Source: Calditrichota bacterium
GTDB taxonomy: Bacteria; Electryoneota; RPQS01
Direction of reading: 5' to 3'
DNA length: 64,000 nt
Assembly: GCA_020637445.1 (NCBI GenBank)
Contig: JACJVZ010000002.1
Coordinates: 62,001-126,000, forward strand
Shown in pieces: positions 16,185 through 24,855 of the stretch; the stretch's first letter is position 1, and each line of letters opens with the position of its first letter. The translations under genes were made by a program, and so were the position numbers. Under the pieces are notes generated by a model. The model had not been told where the DNA came from. It did not search any database and was given only the letters and a program-made list of their open reading frames with translations.

Positions 16185-16897
16185 ACAGACAATTTGACCA
16201 ACCTCACCCCTACCCCGGCAAGCTGATTATCGTCGAAGGCATTGACGGCTCAGGCAAATCGACTCAATTGCAGCTATTGCACCGCTGGCTGGAAGGCATG
16301 GACCGCCGCGTGTTCTTCACGGAGTGGAATTCTTCGCGTCTGGTCAACGACGCGATCAAGCGCGGCAAGAAAAAGAACTTGTTGACGCCGATGACGTTCA
16401 GCGTGCTGCATGCGACCGACTTCGCAGACCGGCTGGCGCATTTGATTATTCCGCCGCTCAAGGCAGGGATGATCGTTTGCGCGGACAGATATATTTATAC
16501 GGCGTTCAGCCGCGACGTGGTGCGCGGCGTTGACCGTGATTGGGTGCGCGATCTGTACGGGTTTTCGGTGAGGCCGGACATTGCGATGTATTTCCGCGTC
16601 CCGATTGAAGTCTCGCTTAATCGAATTTTGAGCGGCAGGCCGCAACTCAAGTTTCACGAAGCGGGTATGGATTTGGGCCTCAGCGACGACCCGGTCGAAA
16701 GTTTCAAGATTTTCCAAACGAGAATTTTGAACGAATACGATTTGATTGCCGAAGAGTACGGATTGACCGTCATGGACGCGACTTTGCCGATTACGAAGCA
16801 ACAAGAGATTTTCCGCAAGGTGGTCACGGAGAATCTGGATGCGTACACAGCGAGACCGATTACTCGCACGAAAAAGAAGAAGGCCGCCAATGTCTGA
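16181..16897 (+). CDS. Thymidylate kinase-like protein 1, intact P-loop
   Basis: The start ATG 16181 overlaps the sixA stop. The 238-residue protein has a normal Walker A, VEGIDGSGKSTQL (about residues 17-29), a DRYIYTAFSRDVVRG block with the family DRY arginine, and PDIAMYFRVP before the lid. The lid region carries a block GMDLGLSDDPVESFKIFQ that is also present in the next gene. The C-terminus is a basic tail (RTKKKKAANV). The fold is that of dTMP kinase, which phosphorylates dTMP to dTDP, but the true substrate is uncertain because two paralogues lie side by side. It overlaps the next start by eight bases. Confidence 0.82.
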   Translation: MNRQFDQPHPYPGKLIIVEGIDGSGKSTQLQLLHRWLEGMDRRVFFTEWNSSRLVNDAIKRGKKKNLLTPMTFSVLHATDFADRLAHLIIPPLKAGMIVCADRYIYTAFSRDVVRGVDRDWVRDLYGFSVRPDIAMYFRVPIEVSLNRILSGRPQLKFHEAGMDLGLSDDPVESFKIFQTRILNEYDLIAEEYGLTVMDATLPITKQQEIFRKVVTENLDAYTARPITRTKKKKAANV

Positions 16898-17633
16898 ACC
16901 ACGTTATTTTCACGGAAACGGGCAGCCGTATCTGAAGCCCGGAGATCTTTCGGGAAAGCTCATCGTTATCGAAGGCACGGACGGTGTGGGACGCTCCACG
17001 CAGATCGCGGAGATCCGGCAATGGCTGGAGATGAATGGATACGGCGTGGTGACGACTGGATTATCACGCTCCGCGCTTTTGACCAAGACGATCGATCAAG
17101 CAAAAGCCGGACACACGCTCAACGTGTACACATATTGCCTTTTGTATGTGGCGGACTTCGCGGACCGACTTGAACACGAAATTATTCCGGCTCTGCGCGC
17201 AGGGTTCGTCGTGATCGCGGACCGTTATATTTACACTCTAATTGCGCGCGCAATCGTGCGCGGCGCCGACCCGGATTGGATTCGCCACGTGCTCGGATTT
17301 GCGCTGCAGCCGGACGCGGTTTTCTATTTGAAGATCAGTCTCGAAAATCTCGTGCCGCGCGTGATCAATAGCGAGCGGTTATATGAACATTATTGGGTGG
17401 AAGACTCGCCCGAAGGTCTCGACTATTGGGAATCGGGCATGGACCTTCGACTCGGCGAAGATTTTTACGACAGTTTTCTCGAATATCAACGCCGGAAAAT
17501 GACCGCACTCGACGCGATGGCGAAGGACTATGACTTCACCATTTTGCCTGCGTCACGCGGATTTAATCAGGTAAGCAGACTTCTGAAACAAGGCTTTATG
17601 CGCGTACTAAACGGTGAGCACGAAACGGCCTGA
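16890..17633 (+). CDS. Thymidylate kinase-like protein 2, altered P-loop
   Basis: The start is set at ATG 16890 (MSEPRYFHG), preceded by AAGAAGG; an in-frame codon further upstream would overlap the first paralogue deeply. The 247-residue protein shares the first paralogue's layout: VIEGTDGVGRSTQI, ADRYIYTLIARAIVRGADPDW, PDAVFYLKIS and GMDLRLGEDFYDSFLEYQ. The invariant Walker A lysine is replaced by arginine (GVGRST in place of GSGKST), so catalysis may be weak or lost. A regulatory or heteromeric partner role is inferred. Its end overlaps the ppx/gppA start by 20 bases. Confidence 0.82.
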   Translation: MSEPRYFHGNGQPYLKPGDLSGKLIVIEGTDGVGRSTQIAEIRQWLEMNGYGVVTTGLSRSALLTKTIDQAKAGHTLNVYTYCLLYVADFADRLEHEIIPALRAGFVVIADRYIYTLIARAIVRGADPDWIRHVLGFALQPDAVFYLKISLENLVPRVINSERLYEHYWVEDSPEGLDYWESGMDLRLGEDFYDSFLEYQRRKMTALDAMAKDYDFTILPASRGFNQVSRLLKQGFMRVLNGEHETA

Positions 17634-19188
17634 TCGCATCGCCGCTATCGATATCGGCACAAATTCCATCCATCTTGTTGTCGCGAGAGTGATCAAAGAG
17701 ACGGGCGGCTTTGAAGTGCTTGACCACGACAAGGACATGGTGCGCTTGGGTGCCGGTATTGGGCCGAACGGCGAGTTGACCGACAAGGCGATCGACAAAG
17801 CACTGTTTGCCATTAGGAAATTTCAGGCGAGATCAAAAGCCTCCGGCGCGTCGCTGCGAATCGTGGCAACGAGCGCGGTGCGTGAAGCAACAAACCGCGA
17901 CTATTTTTTGGAACGCGCACGGCAGGAGCTGGGCGATTCGATTGAAGTGGTGTCGGGATTCGAAGAAGCACGACTGACGTATCTGGCCGTGCGCAAAGCT
18001 GTCGACACCGGTTTGCGTTCGACACTGATGATCGACATCGGTGGCGGAAGCACGGAGTTCGTGGTCGGTTACGGCGACGACATCGTGTACGACGACAGCT
18101 TGAAGCTCGGAGCGGTACGATTGACGACGCAGTTTTTTCCAAACGGAAAAACTGACTCGAAGTCCGTCGCGGAATGCAGGAAGTTTTGCACACTAAGTCT
18201 GGCGCCCGTGAGACGCAGCGTCGCGCAGGAAAAGATCGACTGGGTGGTGGGCAGCAGCGGCACAATTCAGTGCATGGGCAGAATGGCCATGCACGCGCGC
18301 GGCGAGCAGCCGAACGGACGGCTCAACAGAATTACTTTTACCGCCGCCGAGCTGCGCGACAACGTCGAACGAATATTGTCCGCGAAAAATACCGAAGGCC
18401 GCGCCAAACTCAAAGGCGTTGACGACGGCCGTGCGGACGTCATTCCGGCGGGCGCACTGCTCTTGGAATCCATATTCAACGACTTGAACATTCCTTCGAT
18501 GACGATATCTGAGTATTCGATCCGCGAAGGAATTTTGTTTGATACGATTGCAAGGTCGTACCAACTCAAGGATTTTCTGTCGCACGAAGGTCAGAGGTTC
18601 CGCAGCGTGATGCATTTGGCGAAACGGCTTAACTTCGAGCAGACTCACGCCGAGCACGTCACGATGCTTGCGCTCTCAATTTTTGACCAGACCCGCGATC
18701 TGCATAAGCTCGGTGAAATTGAGCGGGAGCTGCTTGAGGCCGCGGCGCTTTTGCACGACGTGGGACTGTTCGTGGCACACTCTGCGCACCACAAGCATTC
18801 GTACTATCTGATCCGCAATTCTCAGATACTGGGATTCGCGGACTACGAACAGCAGATCGTTGCGCACGTTGCCCGCTACCACCGCAAATCTCCACCGCGC
18901 AAGAGCCATCTCGATTTCATGAGTTTGCCCGCATCGTATCAATCACTGGTCAGCAAACTGGCGGGAATTCTGCGCATCGCGGACGGGCTGGACCGCACGC
19001 ATGCTTCGACTGTGCGCGACGTGGACGTGCGGTTCAATGCCGATGAAGTTACGTTCTCGCTGATTCCGAACGGCAAACGTTCACTGGAATATTCGATGTG
19101 GGGCGCGGAACGCAAACGTGACATGTTTGAGGCGGCATTCAACCGCCGCGCAGTGTTTGTGCCCGCATTGGAAACTGTTACGCTTTAG
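17614..19188 (+). CDS. Ppx/GppA family exopolyphosphatase or pppGpp phosphohydrolase
   Basis: A 524-residue cytosolic protein with the ASKHA phosphatase blocks AAIDIGTNSIHLVVAR (about 10-25), ATSAVREATN, and the second phosphate loop MIDIGGGSTEFVVG (about 138-151), followed by a C-terminal HD-type helical domain (about 315-480) with LEAAALLHDVGLF and further histidines (HHKH). This two-part build is typical of Ppx/GppA enzymes that shorten polyphosphate or convert pppGpp to ppGpp. It starts at GTG 17614 within the end of the previous gene. A strong terminator follows. Confidence 0.92.
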   Translation: MSTKRPDRIAAIDIGTNSIHLVVARVIKETGGFEVLDHDKDMVRLGAGIGPNGELTDKAIDKALFAIRKFQARSKASGASLRIVATSAVREATNRDYFLERARQELGDSIEVVSGFEEARLTYLAVRKAVDTGLRSTLMIDIGGGSTEFVVGYGDDIVYDDSLKLGAVRLTTQFFPNGKTDSKSVAECRKFCTLSLAPVRRSVAQEKIDWVVGSSGTIQCMGRMAMHARGEQPNGRLNRITFTAAELRDNVERILSAKNTEGRAKLKGVDDGRADVIPAGALLLESIFNDLNIPSMTISEYSIREGILFDTIARSYQLKDFLSHEGQRFRSVMHLAKRLNFEQTHAEHVTMLALSIFDQTRDLHKLGEIERELLEAAALLHDVGLFVAHSAHHKHSYYLIRNSQILGFADYEQQIVAHVARYHRKSPPRKSHLDFMSLPASYQSLVSKLAGILRIADGLDRTHASTVRDVDVRFNADEVTFSLIPNGKRSLEYSMWGAERKRDMFEAAFNRRAVFVPALETVTL

Positions 19189-19212
19189 AATTTCTGCGGA
19201 CTTTGAATAAGA

Positions 19213-19243
19213 AAAGCCCCCGCTCGTATGAGCGGGGGCTTTT
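19213..19243. terminator. Bidirectional terminator between ppx/gppA and the opposite secreted-protein gene
   Basis: Eleven-base perfect arms AGCCCCCGCTC (19215-19225) and GAGCGGGGGCT (19230-19240) with loop GTAT, flanked by AAAA on the left and TTTT on the right. Confidence 0.9.
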
Positions 19244-19264
19244 GCTTATCTATGTTTTACTGAA

Positions 19265-22200
19265 TTACTTCAGCAGAACAATCTTCTGAACGGCATTGAA
19301 GCTGCCCGCGGACATTCTGACGAGGTACATACCCGTCGGCAGATTGTCAGCCGTGAACAGGACGCGGTGGCTTCCCGCCGCCATGACCTGATTCACCGGA
19401 CGGGCGACTTCCTGACCGGTCACGTTGTAAAGCACGATCTGCACGAGCGATTCGTTCGGCACGTCGAAGCTCAAGGCCGTCGTCGCGTTGAACGGATTCG
19501 GATAGCTCGCGTTCAGTGCGAACTCAGTCGGAATCTGATTGACGTCGTCGACCGCCGTGGCCATCGTGATCGTCACCGGAATCACGTAAGGACTGCCGTT
19601 GTCGTTGTGAGTAACGGTCACTTCCGCCGTGTAGTCACCCGGTTCAAACGTCTCAGTGGCGCCGGTGATCGTGATGACCGCCGTTTCGTTCGGCATCACC
19701 ACGCTGCTGGCCGGGTTCGCCGTCAGCCACGTTTGATTCGTGGTGATGGAATAGACCACTTCACACTGACCGCCGGGATTCGTGATTTCAAACGAGATCG
19801 CCGATTCTTCGCCGATCAACGTGTACATGTTCAGCGAGCTTGAGCTAAAGGTCGCATTCGGCTGCTCCATGTTCCAGCTGCGCGTGGTGGAAACACCGTC
19901 TTCCACAACTACATCTTCCCAGACGTGGTCGCAGTAGCCCTGCTTGTGCACGCGCACCGTATAGGTACCCGGCTCAAGACCAAGCTCGTAGTTGCCTTGC
20001 ACATCCGTAAAGGCGATTTCGCCCGGAGCTTCGTCCGCGGTTACTTCCGCGCCTTCGATCGGGAAGTTCGTCTGATCTTCACGAATCAAACCGGACACCG
20101 AACCCGACGGGCCTGCCCAGAAGGCGATGGCCGAATTGGTGGTCGGAAGGAAAGCGCCCGTGCCATTGTAGCAAATCTGAATGGCGTTGGTGCTGGTTTC
20201 GTCTTCAACACCCACGGTGCAAGACTGGTTGCCGTACGTGCCTTCTTCAGTCATGCTGTCGTAATTGAAGTAGATACCGCCGCTGGCTTCGAGAATGATC
20301 TGGAATGTGTATACTTCCGTGTTGACGCCGATGTGCGGAGCATTGATCCAGCTCATGATGAAGCGGTTATTGGCAACATCTTGATAGACATAATACTCGC
20401 CACCCGCCGGCGGATAGAGGTCGTCCCAGAACGGATACAGCGCCGCGTGCGGCTCAAACTCGTCAGGGAGTTCGACGTTGAAATATTCACCGAACGTTCC
20501 GGGAATAAATGCGGCCCAACCATTCGAGCACATCGAAATCTGAGTGTAGGTCTGTCCGTAGTATTCGAACGAGAATCCGAGATCAAACGGACCGGCAATC
20601 TGGTCGTCGCTCGAAATACCTGCGGGAGTACCAACGGCCGAAATATCCACCCAGTCATTGTCCACGACTTCCCACGGCGACTGCACGGCGGCAATCACGC
20701 CTTCCGACTGCTCGGAAACGTTGGGAACTTCGTCGATCGCGGACACTGTCCACGTATAGAAGAAGTCGTTTTCCGGCGGAGTGTCCGCATACGTGGTGAC
20801 GCCTGCGGCGGTCGTGCCGACCTGCGTGCCGTCACGATAGATGCGGAAGCCCGCGAGATCGACGAGATTCGTGCCGTCGGCATTGGTCGACGGAGCCACC
20901 CAAGCCAAGGCCATTTGGTTGCTGCCCAACGGGTTGGCTACCAGTCCGGTTGGTGCTGCGGGTTCCATGTTGCACATGGCAGTAATCGTCGGCGTCGCTG
21001 CGGATTCGGAACCGTCATCATAAATTGCCGTCACGTGGTATTGGTACGGTGTATTCTCGACGCGATTCAGATCAGTATAGGTCAATACGTTGAATGCAAC
21101 TTGAGCAATCTGCGTGTTGCCGCGATAGACACGGTAGTTGGTCACGTCGTCCAGCGAACGGCCGTCTCTGCGCGACTCGTCATTGTTCGTGACCGTCCTG
21201 TGCATCGAAGGTCTGCTGTTCTCGGGATTCGGAGCACGACGCACGAACTGGGTGTTCGCATGACGCTTGGATTCCTTGGATTGCTCGCTTTTGGCTTGCA
21301 CGCCCTTAGCCGAAGCGGTTGCCTTTTCGTCAACTGTAGTATTGAAGAAGTTCGCGGAAACCGGCAGGATGCTCTCGCTGCCGTTCGTTGAAACATCCGT
21401 ACGTGTGATTCTCGTCGGAGTCGGGCTCAGTTCCATTTCACCGGCGGTGAAGTCACCAATGGCGAATGCACGAATACAAAGCACTTGCGTGAAGCCAAAG
21501 TCAGCGATGTCATCCCAAGGACCGGTGTTAGCGGTCGTCGCGAAGAACGTACTCGTCTGCTCTGCGGCACAGAAGTCCATACCGATGTCGACACGCTGAG
21601 CGGTAACCTGACGAATACCAATGAAGAACGAACTGCCAACATTTACGGGGTCGGTCAGTTCAACGTCCTGCCAAGCCAGCGGATCGGTAATCGTCCAATC
21701 CGTGACGCCCAGCGGCGTGAAGGTCGGCAAGCCAGTGCCGTCGTCTTCAAACACACCCATCTGCACTTGGCAGCCGGGCGCAGAACTCGGCCAATGGCGA
21801 GTCTTAACACGCGTGATCGTAGCGGGGCCATTGGCCTCGTAGTGAGCAACAAACCAACCAAACGGGAATTCACCGTTGAAACCGAGTCCGTCTTCGACGC
21901 AAGTCGGATCAACGTCTACGCTGTCGTAGCTGATTTCAAATTCAGGCGGCGTGCCGGGGGCAAACCAACTGAGGACGATGCGGTCATCAAAGTTGCCATT
22001 GGCGGAAAGACCCGTCGGCGGCAAACTGCCGTACAAGAGAGTGATTTGACCTGTCAAATCCGATTCCACCGGAGTGGAAACGTCGTTGTCCCGAGCGGAG
22101 ATTGCGTATTCGTAAATTCCTGCCGTCGACAATGTCTGCGTAAACGGAGATGCTGTCGGCGAACCTTGCAGCACCCAGTCGTCTTCGCCTTGCAGTCTGC

Positions 22201-24481
22201 GATAAACAGGATAGACGTCCACCAGCGGATCGGTCGAAGCCGTCCACGTCAACTCGACGTTACCCGTGGCGCTTTCGACGCTGCCTTCGAGGTTCTGCGG
22301 AACAGGAGGATCGAGGCGGACCAACGTCATGTCGATGCCCGTCGCGCCTGCATCCGTAAGCGTGAAGTCATTCATCGCATCGTGATAGCCCGCAAGCGTG
22401 GCCACGACACGGCGATTGCCGACGAGGACGTTCGGGAACGTATAGGTTCCATCCGCTGCCGGATTGGTCGTGGGACTGCCGATACCGTTCATCTGAAGAT
22501 TTACGGCCGTCATTGCACCCGCGCCGCCATCCAGCGTCACGGTTCCGGACACCGGAGCAAACTCGGGTTCGCCAAAGCCCCACAGGGTCAAGTCGTCCAC
22601 ATAGAAACCGGGATATTGAACCGATGCGTCTGAACCGAAGCTCAAACGAATAACCGGCGTCGTACCTACGTAGGCACCGAGGTTGACAACGTAGTATTGC
22701 CACGTGTTCTGACCATGTCCGGTCCAGCCGACTTCGCTCGGTACACAAGCATTGCCGGTATAGAACGCGTCTTCGTCATAGGCCGGAGTAACGTCTGTTA
22801 CAACTTCCCACGTCGCGCCGCCGTCCGTGCTAACCTTGACATTCATGCCGTCAAAGAATGACTCGCAATCGCGCCACATCCAGAACTCAAGCGTTGCAGC
22901 GTCCGAGCCAACTGTCAATTGCTGATCAATATCGAGATTGTAGCAAGCGCTGTTTTCGTAGTTTGCAGTCAGGAGGGTTCCCCAGCAGTTTGTACCGCTG
23001 TGAGCCGCACCCGGTCCGTTGGTCGGCGCTCCCCACTCCCAACCAATGTCGGAAATGAGATCACCGTTGTCCGTTTCAAAATCCGAGAAATAGGACGGGT
23101 TGCCCACGACCACCGTAACGCTGGTCGCAGCACCTGTGAACACATGCGACAACGCGCGCACATTGAATGTGTAGTTGCCGCTCATCAGGCCCGTCACATT
23201 GAAGGTTTCAACGCCGCCATTAACCGTTCCAGCCAGCGTACCGGTTCCAGCAGGACCAACCCAAACTTCGACGGAGGTAACAATCGCCGTTCCGCCTTGA
23301 TTATCCAGAGTAGGATCATCCCAGCTAATCACGACATTGTTTGCGCCGGGAGTACCAGACACGTTAGCCGGAGCGACAGCAACCGGAACAACGGCCAAGG
23401 CAGAAGCGCCGCAGAATTGCGGGCTGCACGAACGCACATAGTAGCTGCGCAGAGCATCCGTGGGAGCAATATCCGTATAGGTCGTGGCGGCTCCGCCAAG
23501 CGTGGCCAACAATTCAGTCGGAGACGTATTGCCGCGCCAAACTTCGACGTGGTCCGGTGTAACGGGGTTGCCGTTTGTGTCCATGGTCGGATTCACCCAG
23601 TTCAGGACTACGCCGCCAGCGGTATTTGCCAGAGTCAGGCCAGTCGGTGCGGTAGGCACACCGTCAGGCTGAGAAATCAAAATCGAAGATTCGCTAACCG
23701 GAAGCGTACCCGCACCGTTGAAGCAAACTTGCAACGCTTCAGTACCACCCGCATTCTCGAGACCAACCGTGCAAGTCGTATTGCCGTACGTGCCGCCAAC
23801 CGCTATCGTCTGGTAGTTGTATTGAACGTTGCCGTTTTCATACAGCACGATTTGGAATGTGTACGTTTCTGTCGTTGATCCAATGTGCGGAACATCAATC
23901 CAGCTCATGATAAAGCGATCGTTCGCCGTGTCTGAGTAGTAGTAAAACGTCCCGCCCGAAGGGGGATAGAGGTCATCCCAAAACGGATACAGAGCATTGT
24001 TCGGCTCCGCCGTCGCGGGAATCGCCGCATTCGTGTAGGTGGCTACGGTCGAAGTGAAAGATGCCCAGCCGTTCGAGCACATACGGACCGAAGTAAACGT
24101 CTGATCGAAGAGCGGGAATGCGAAACCCAGATCAAACGGTCCAACGTTGTGATCGTCGTTCGCGATGCCTGCGTCCGTTCCGACGCCCGTGATGTCGATC
24201 CATTCATAGTCAACTGTTGCAAACTGGTATTCGTCCAGAGGATTTCGCGGATCTCTTGTCATAGCCGAGGGGGTTTCCTGCGGCTGCAAAATTTGACTGC
24301 CGAACAATCCTTCTGCTTTGATCGCCATGTGCTGTTCGTCTTCCGTCAGCGCCTGGCCATTTGCAACCTTGTCTTTCAAGCGGACAACGTCCGCTTCCGT
24401 CACGGCAAACACGCTCGTGACTGAGACTATCAACGCGGCAACCGCCAATAGCCCTTTCAAATACATATTGCGGTGAATCAT
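19265..24481 (-). CDS. Giant secreted multidomain protein with type IX-like sorting domain
   Basis: The start ATG at 24481 follows GGAG and is followed by a signal peptide (cleavage near VFA); the frame continues upstream without a ribosome site. The 1738-residue protein contains, in order: a beta-rich domain of about 185 residues (about 75-275) with MCSNGWASF and FWDDLYPP; fibronectin type III repeats (about 280-465); a MAM/jelly-roll-like domain (about 470-640); a carboxypeptidase-regulatory-like module; more fibronectin repeats; a low-complexity linker; a second copy of the 185-residue domain (about 1325-1510, again MCSNGWAAF and FWDDLYPP); another regulatory-like module; an Ig/BACON-like domain; and a C-terminal sorting domain with SYPNPFNATT and GMYLVRM ending KIVLLK. 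Probably an outer-surface or released adhesive or binding protein. No catalytic motif was recognised. Confidence 0.85.
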   Translation of the reverse strand: MIHRNMYLKGLLAVAALIVSVTSVFAVTEADVVRLKDKVANGQALTEDEQHMAIKAEGLFGSQILQPQETPSAMTRDPRNPLDEYQFATVDYEWIDITGVGTDAGIANDDHNVGPFDLGFAFPLFDQTFTSVRMCSNGWASFTSTVATYTNAAIPATAEPNNALYPFWDDLYPPSGGTFYYYSDTANDRFIMSWIDVPHIGSTTETYTFQIVLYENGNVQYNYQTIAVGGTYGNTTCTVGLENAGGTEALQVCFNGAGTLPVSESSILISQPDGVPTAPTGLTLANTAGGVVLNWVNPTMDTNGNPVTPDHVEVWRGNTSPTELLATLGGAATTYTDIAPTDALRSYYVRSCSPQFCGASALAVVPVAVAPANVSGTPGANNVVISWDDPTLDNQGGTAIVTSVEVWVGPAGTGTLAGTVNGGVETFNVTGLMSGNYTFNVRALSHVFTGAATSVTVVVGNPSYFSDFETDNGDLISDIGWEWGAPTNGPGAAHSGTNCWGTLLTANYENSACYNLDIDQQLTVGSDAATLEFWMWRDCESFFDGMNVKVSTDGGATWEVVTDVTPAYDEDAFYTGNACVPSEVGWTGHGQNTWQYYVVNLGAYVGTTPVIRLSFGSDASVQYPGFYVDDLTLWGFGEPEFAPVSGTVTLDGGAGAMTAVNLQMNGIGSPTTNPAADGTYTFPNVLVGNRRVVATLAGYHDAMNDFTLTDAGATGIDMTLVRLDPPVPQNLEGSVESATGNVELTWTASTDPLVDVYPVYRRLQGEDDWVLQGSPTASPFTQTLSTAGIYEYAISARDNDVSTPVESDLTGQITLLYGSLPPTGLSANGNFDDRIVLSWFAPGTPPEFEISYDSVDVDPTCVEDGLGFNGEFPFGWFVAHYEANGPATITRVKTRHWPSSAPGCQVQMGVFEDDGTGLPTFTPLGVTDWTITDPLAWQDVELTDPVNVGSSFFIGIRQVTAQRVDIGMDFCAAEQTSTFFATTANTGPWDDIADFGFTQVLCIRAFAIGDFTAGEMELSPTPTRITRTDVSTNGSESILPVSANFFNTTVDEKATASAKGVQAKSEQSKESKRHANTQFVRRAPNPENSRPSMHRTVTNNDESRRDGRSLDDVTNYRVYRGNTQIAQVAFNVLTYTDLNRVENTPYQYHVTAIYDDGSESAATPTITAMCNMEPAAPTGLVANPLGSNQMALAWVAPSTNADGTNLVDLAGFRIYRDGTQVGTTAAGVTTYADTPPENDFFYTWTVSAIDEVPNVSEQSEGVIAAVQSPWEVVDNDWVDISAVGTPAGISSDDQIAGPFDLGFSFEYYGQTYTQISMCSNGWAAFIPGTFGEYFNVELPDEFEPHAALYPFWDDLYPPAGGEYYVYQDVANNRFIMSWINAPHIGVNTEVYTFQIILEASGGIYFNYDSMTEEGTYGNQSCTVGVEDETSTNAIQICYNGTGAFLPTTNSAIAFWAGPSGSVSGLIREDQTNFPIEGAEVTADEAPGEIAFTDVQGNYELGLEPGTYTVRVHKQGYCDHVWEDVVVEDGVSTTRSWNMEQPNATFSSSSLNMYTLIGEESAISFEITNPGGQCEVVYSITTNQTWLTANPASSVVMPNETAVITITGATETFEPGDYTAEVTVTHNDNGSPYVIPVTITMATAVDDVNQIPTEFALNASYPNPFNATTALSFDVPNESLVQIVLYNVTGQEVARPVNQVMAAGSHRVLFTADNLPTGMYLVRMSAGSFNAVQKIVLLK

Positions 24482-24526
24482 GCTTTCTGCTCCTTGATGC
24501 TGCTTTATTCCCAAGGCAATTTACCT

Positions 24527-24555
24527 AAAGTACCGGAATCGCTCAAAATTGTCAA
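24527..24555 (-). promoter_or_regulatory. Probable promoter of the giant secreted-protein gene
   Basis: On the minus strand TTGACA (24555-24550), 17-base spacer, TACTTT (24532-24527), leaving a leader of about 40 bases before ATG 24481. Confidence 0.6.
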
Positions 24556-24804
24556 TCATTTACCTCATTTTTTTCATCTTGTTGGCGGGCTGGAATTTGT
24601 GGCTCTGAAGGGACAAAATCACCTAATTGTTCGTTAACGCTCTAACTTGTCAATTTCTAACCTATATATAATATGAACATAAGATTGGTGGCTGGTTGGC
24701 TGGTTGGGACTAAATATGAGCACTATTCGTGATTTAATCTTCGTTTACGTTTTTTTGAATTTGGTGAAATCCTCCTTTCAGAATTTGGGACTCCAACTGA
24801 AAAG

Positions 24805-24832
24805 AAAAAGCCGCGAAAATCGCGGCTTTTTT
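24805..24832. terminator. Terminator downstream of the haloperoxidase-like gene
   Basis: AAAGCCGCGA and TCGCGGCTTT arms around AAA, with an A-run before and a T-run after, so it can act in both directions; it lies 24 bases after the stop of the minus-strand gene. Confidence 0.8.
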
Positions 24833-24855
24833 CGTGAGGCAGGTCGGTGAGCAAG

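Larger units (their letters stand above)
24482..24855. other. Intergenic region with promoter and terminator
   Basis: This AT-rich gap holds the promoter of the giant secreted gene near its left end and the terminator shared with the haloperoxidase-like gene near its right end. The middle (about 24600-24790) has no open frame or repeat that could be supported. Confidence 0.6.

Noticed and set aside
19925..23878. Several long plus-strand frames within the giant secreted-protein gene
   Set aside because: They lie opposite a well-supported gene with signal peptide and sorting domain, and their translations are Arg-rich with no motifs.
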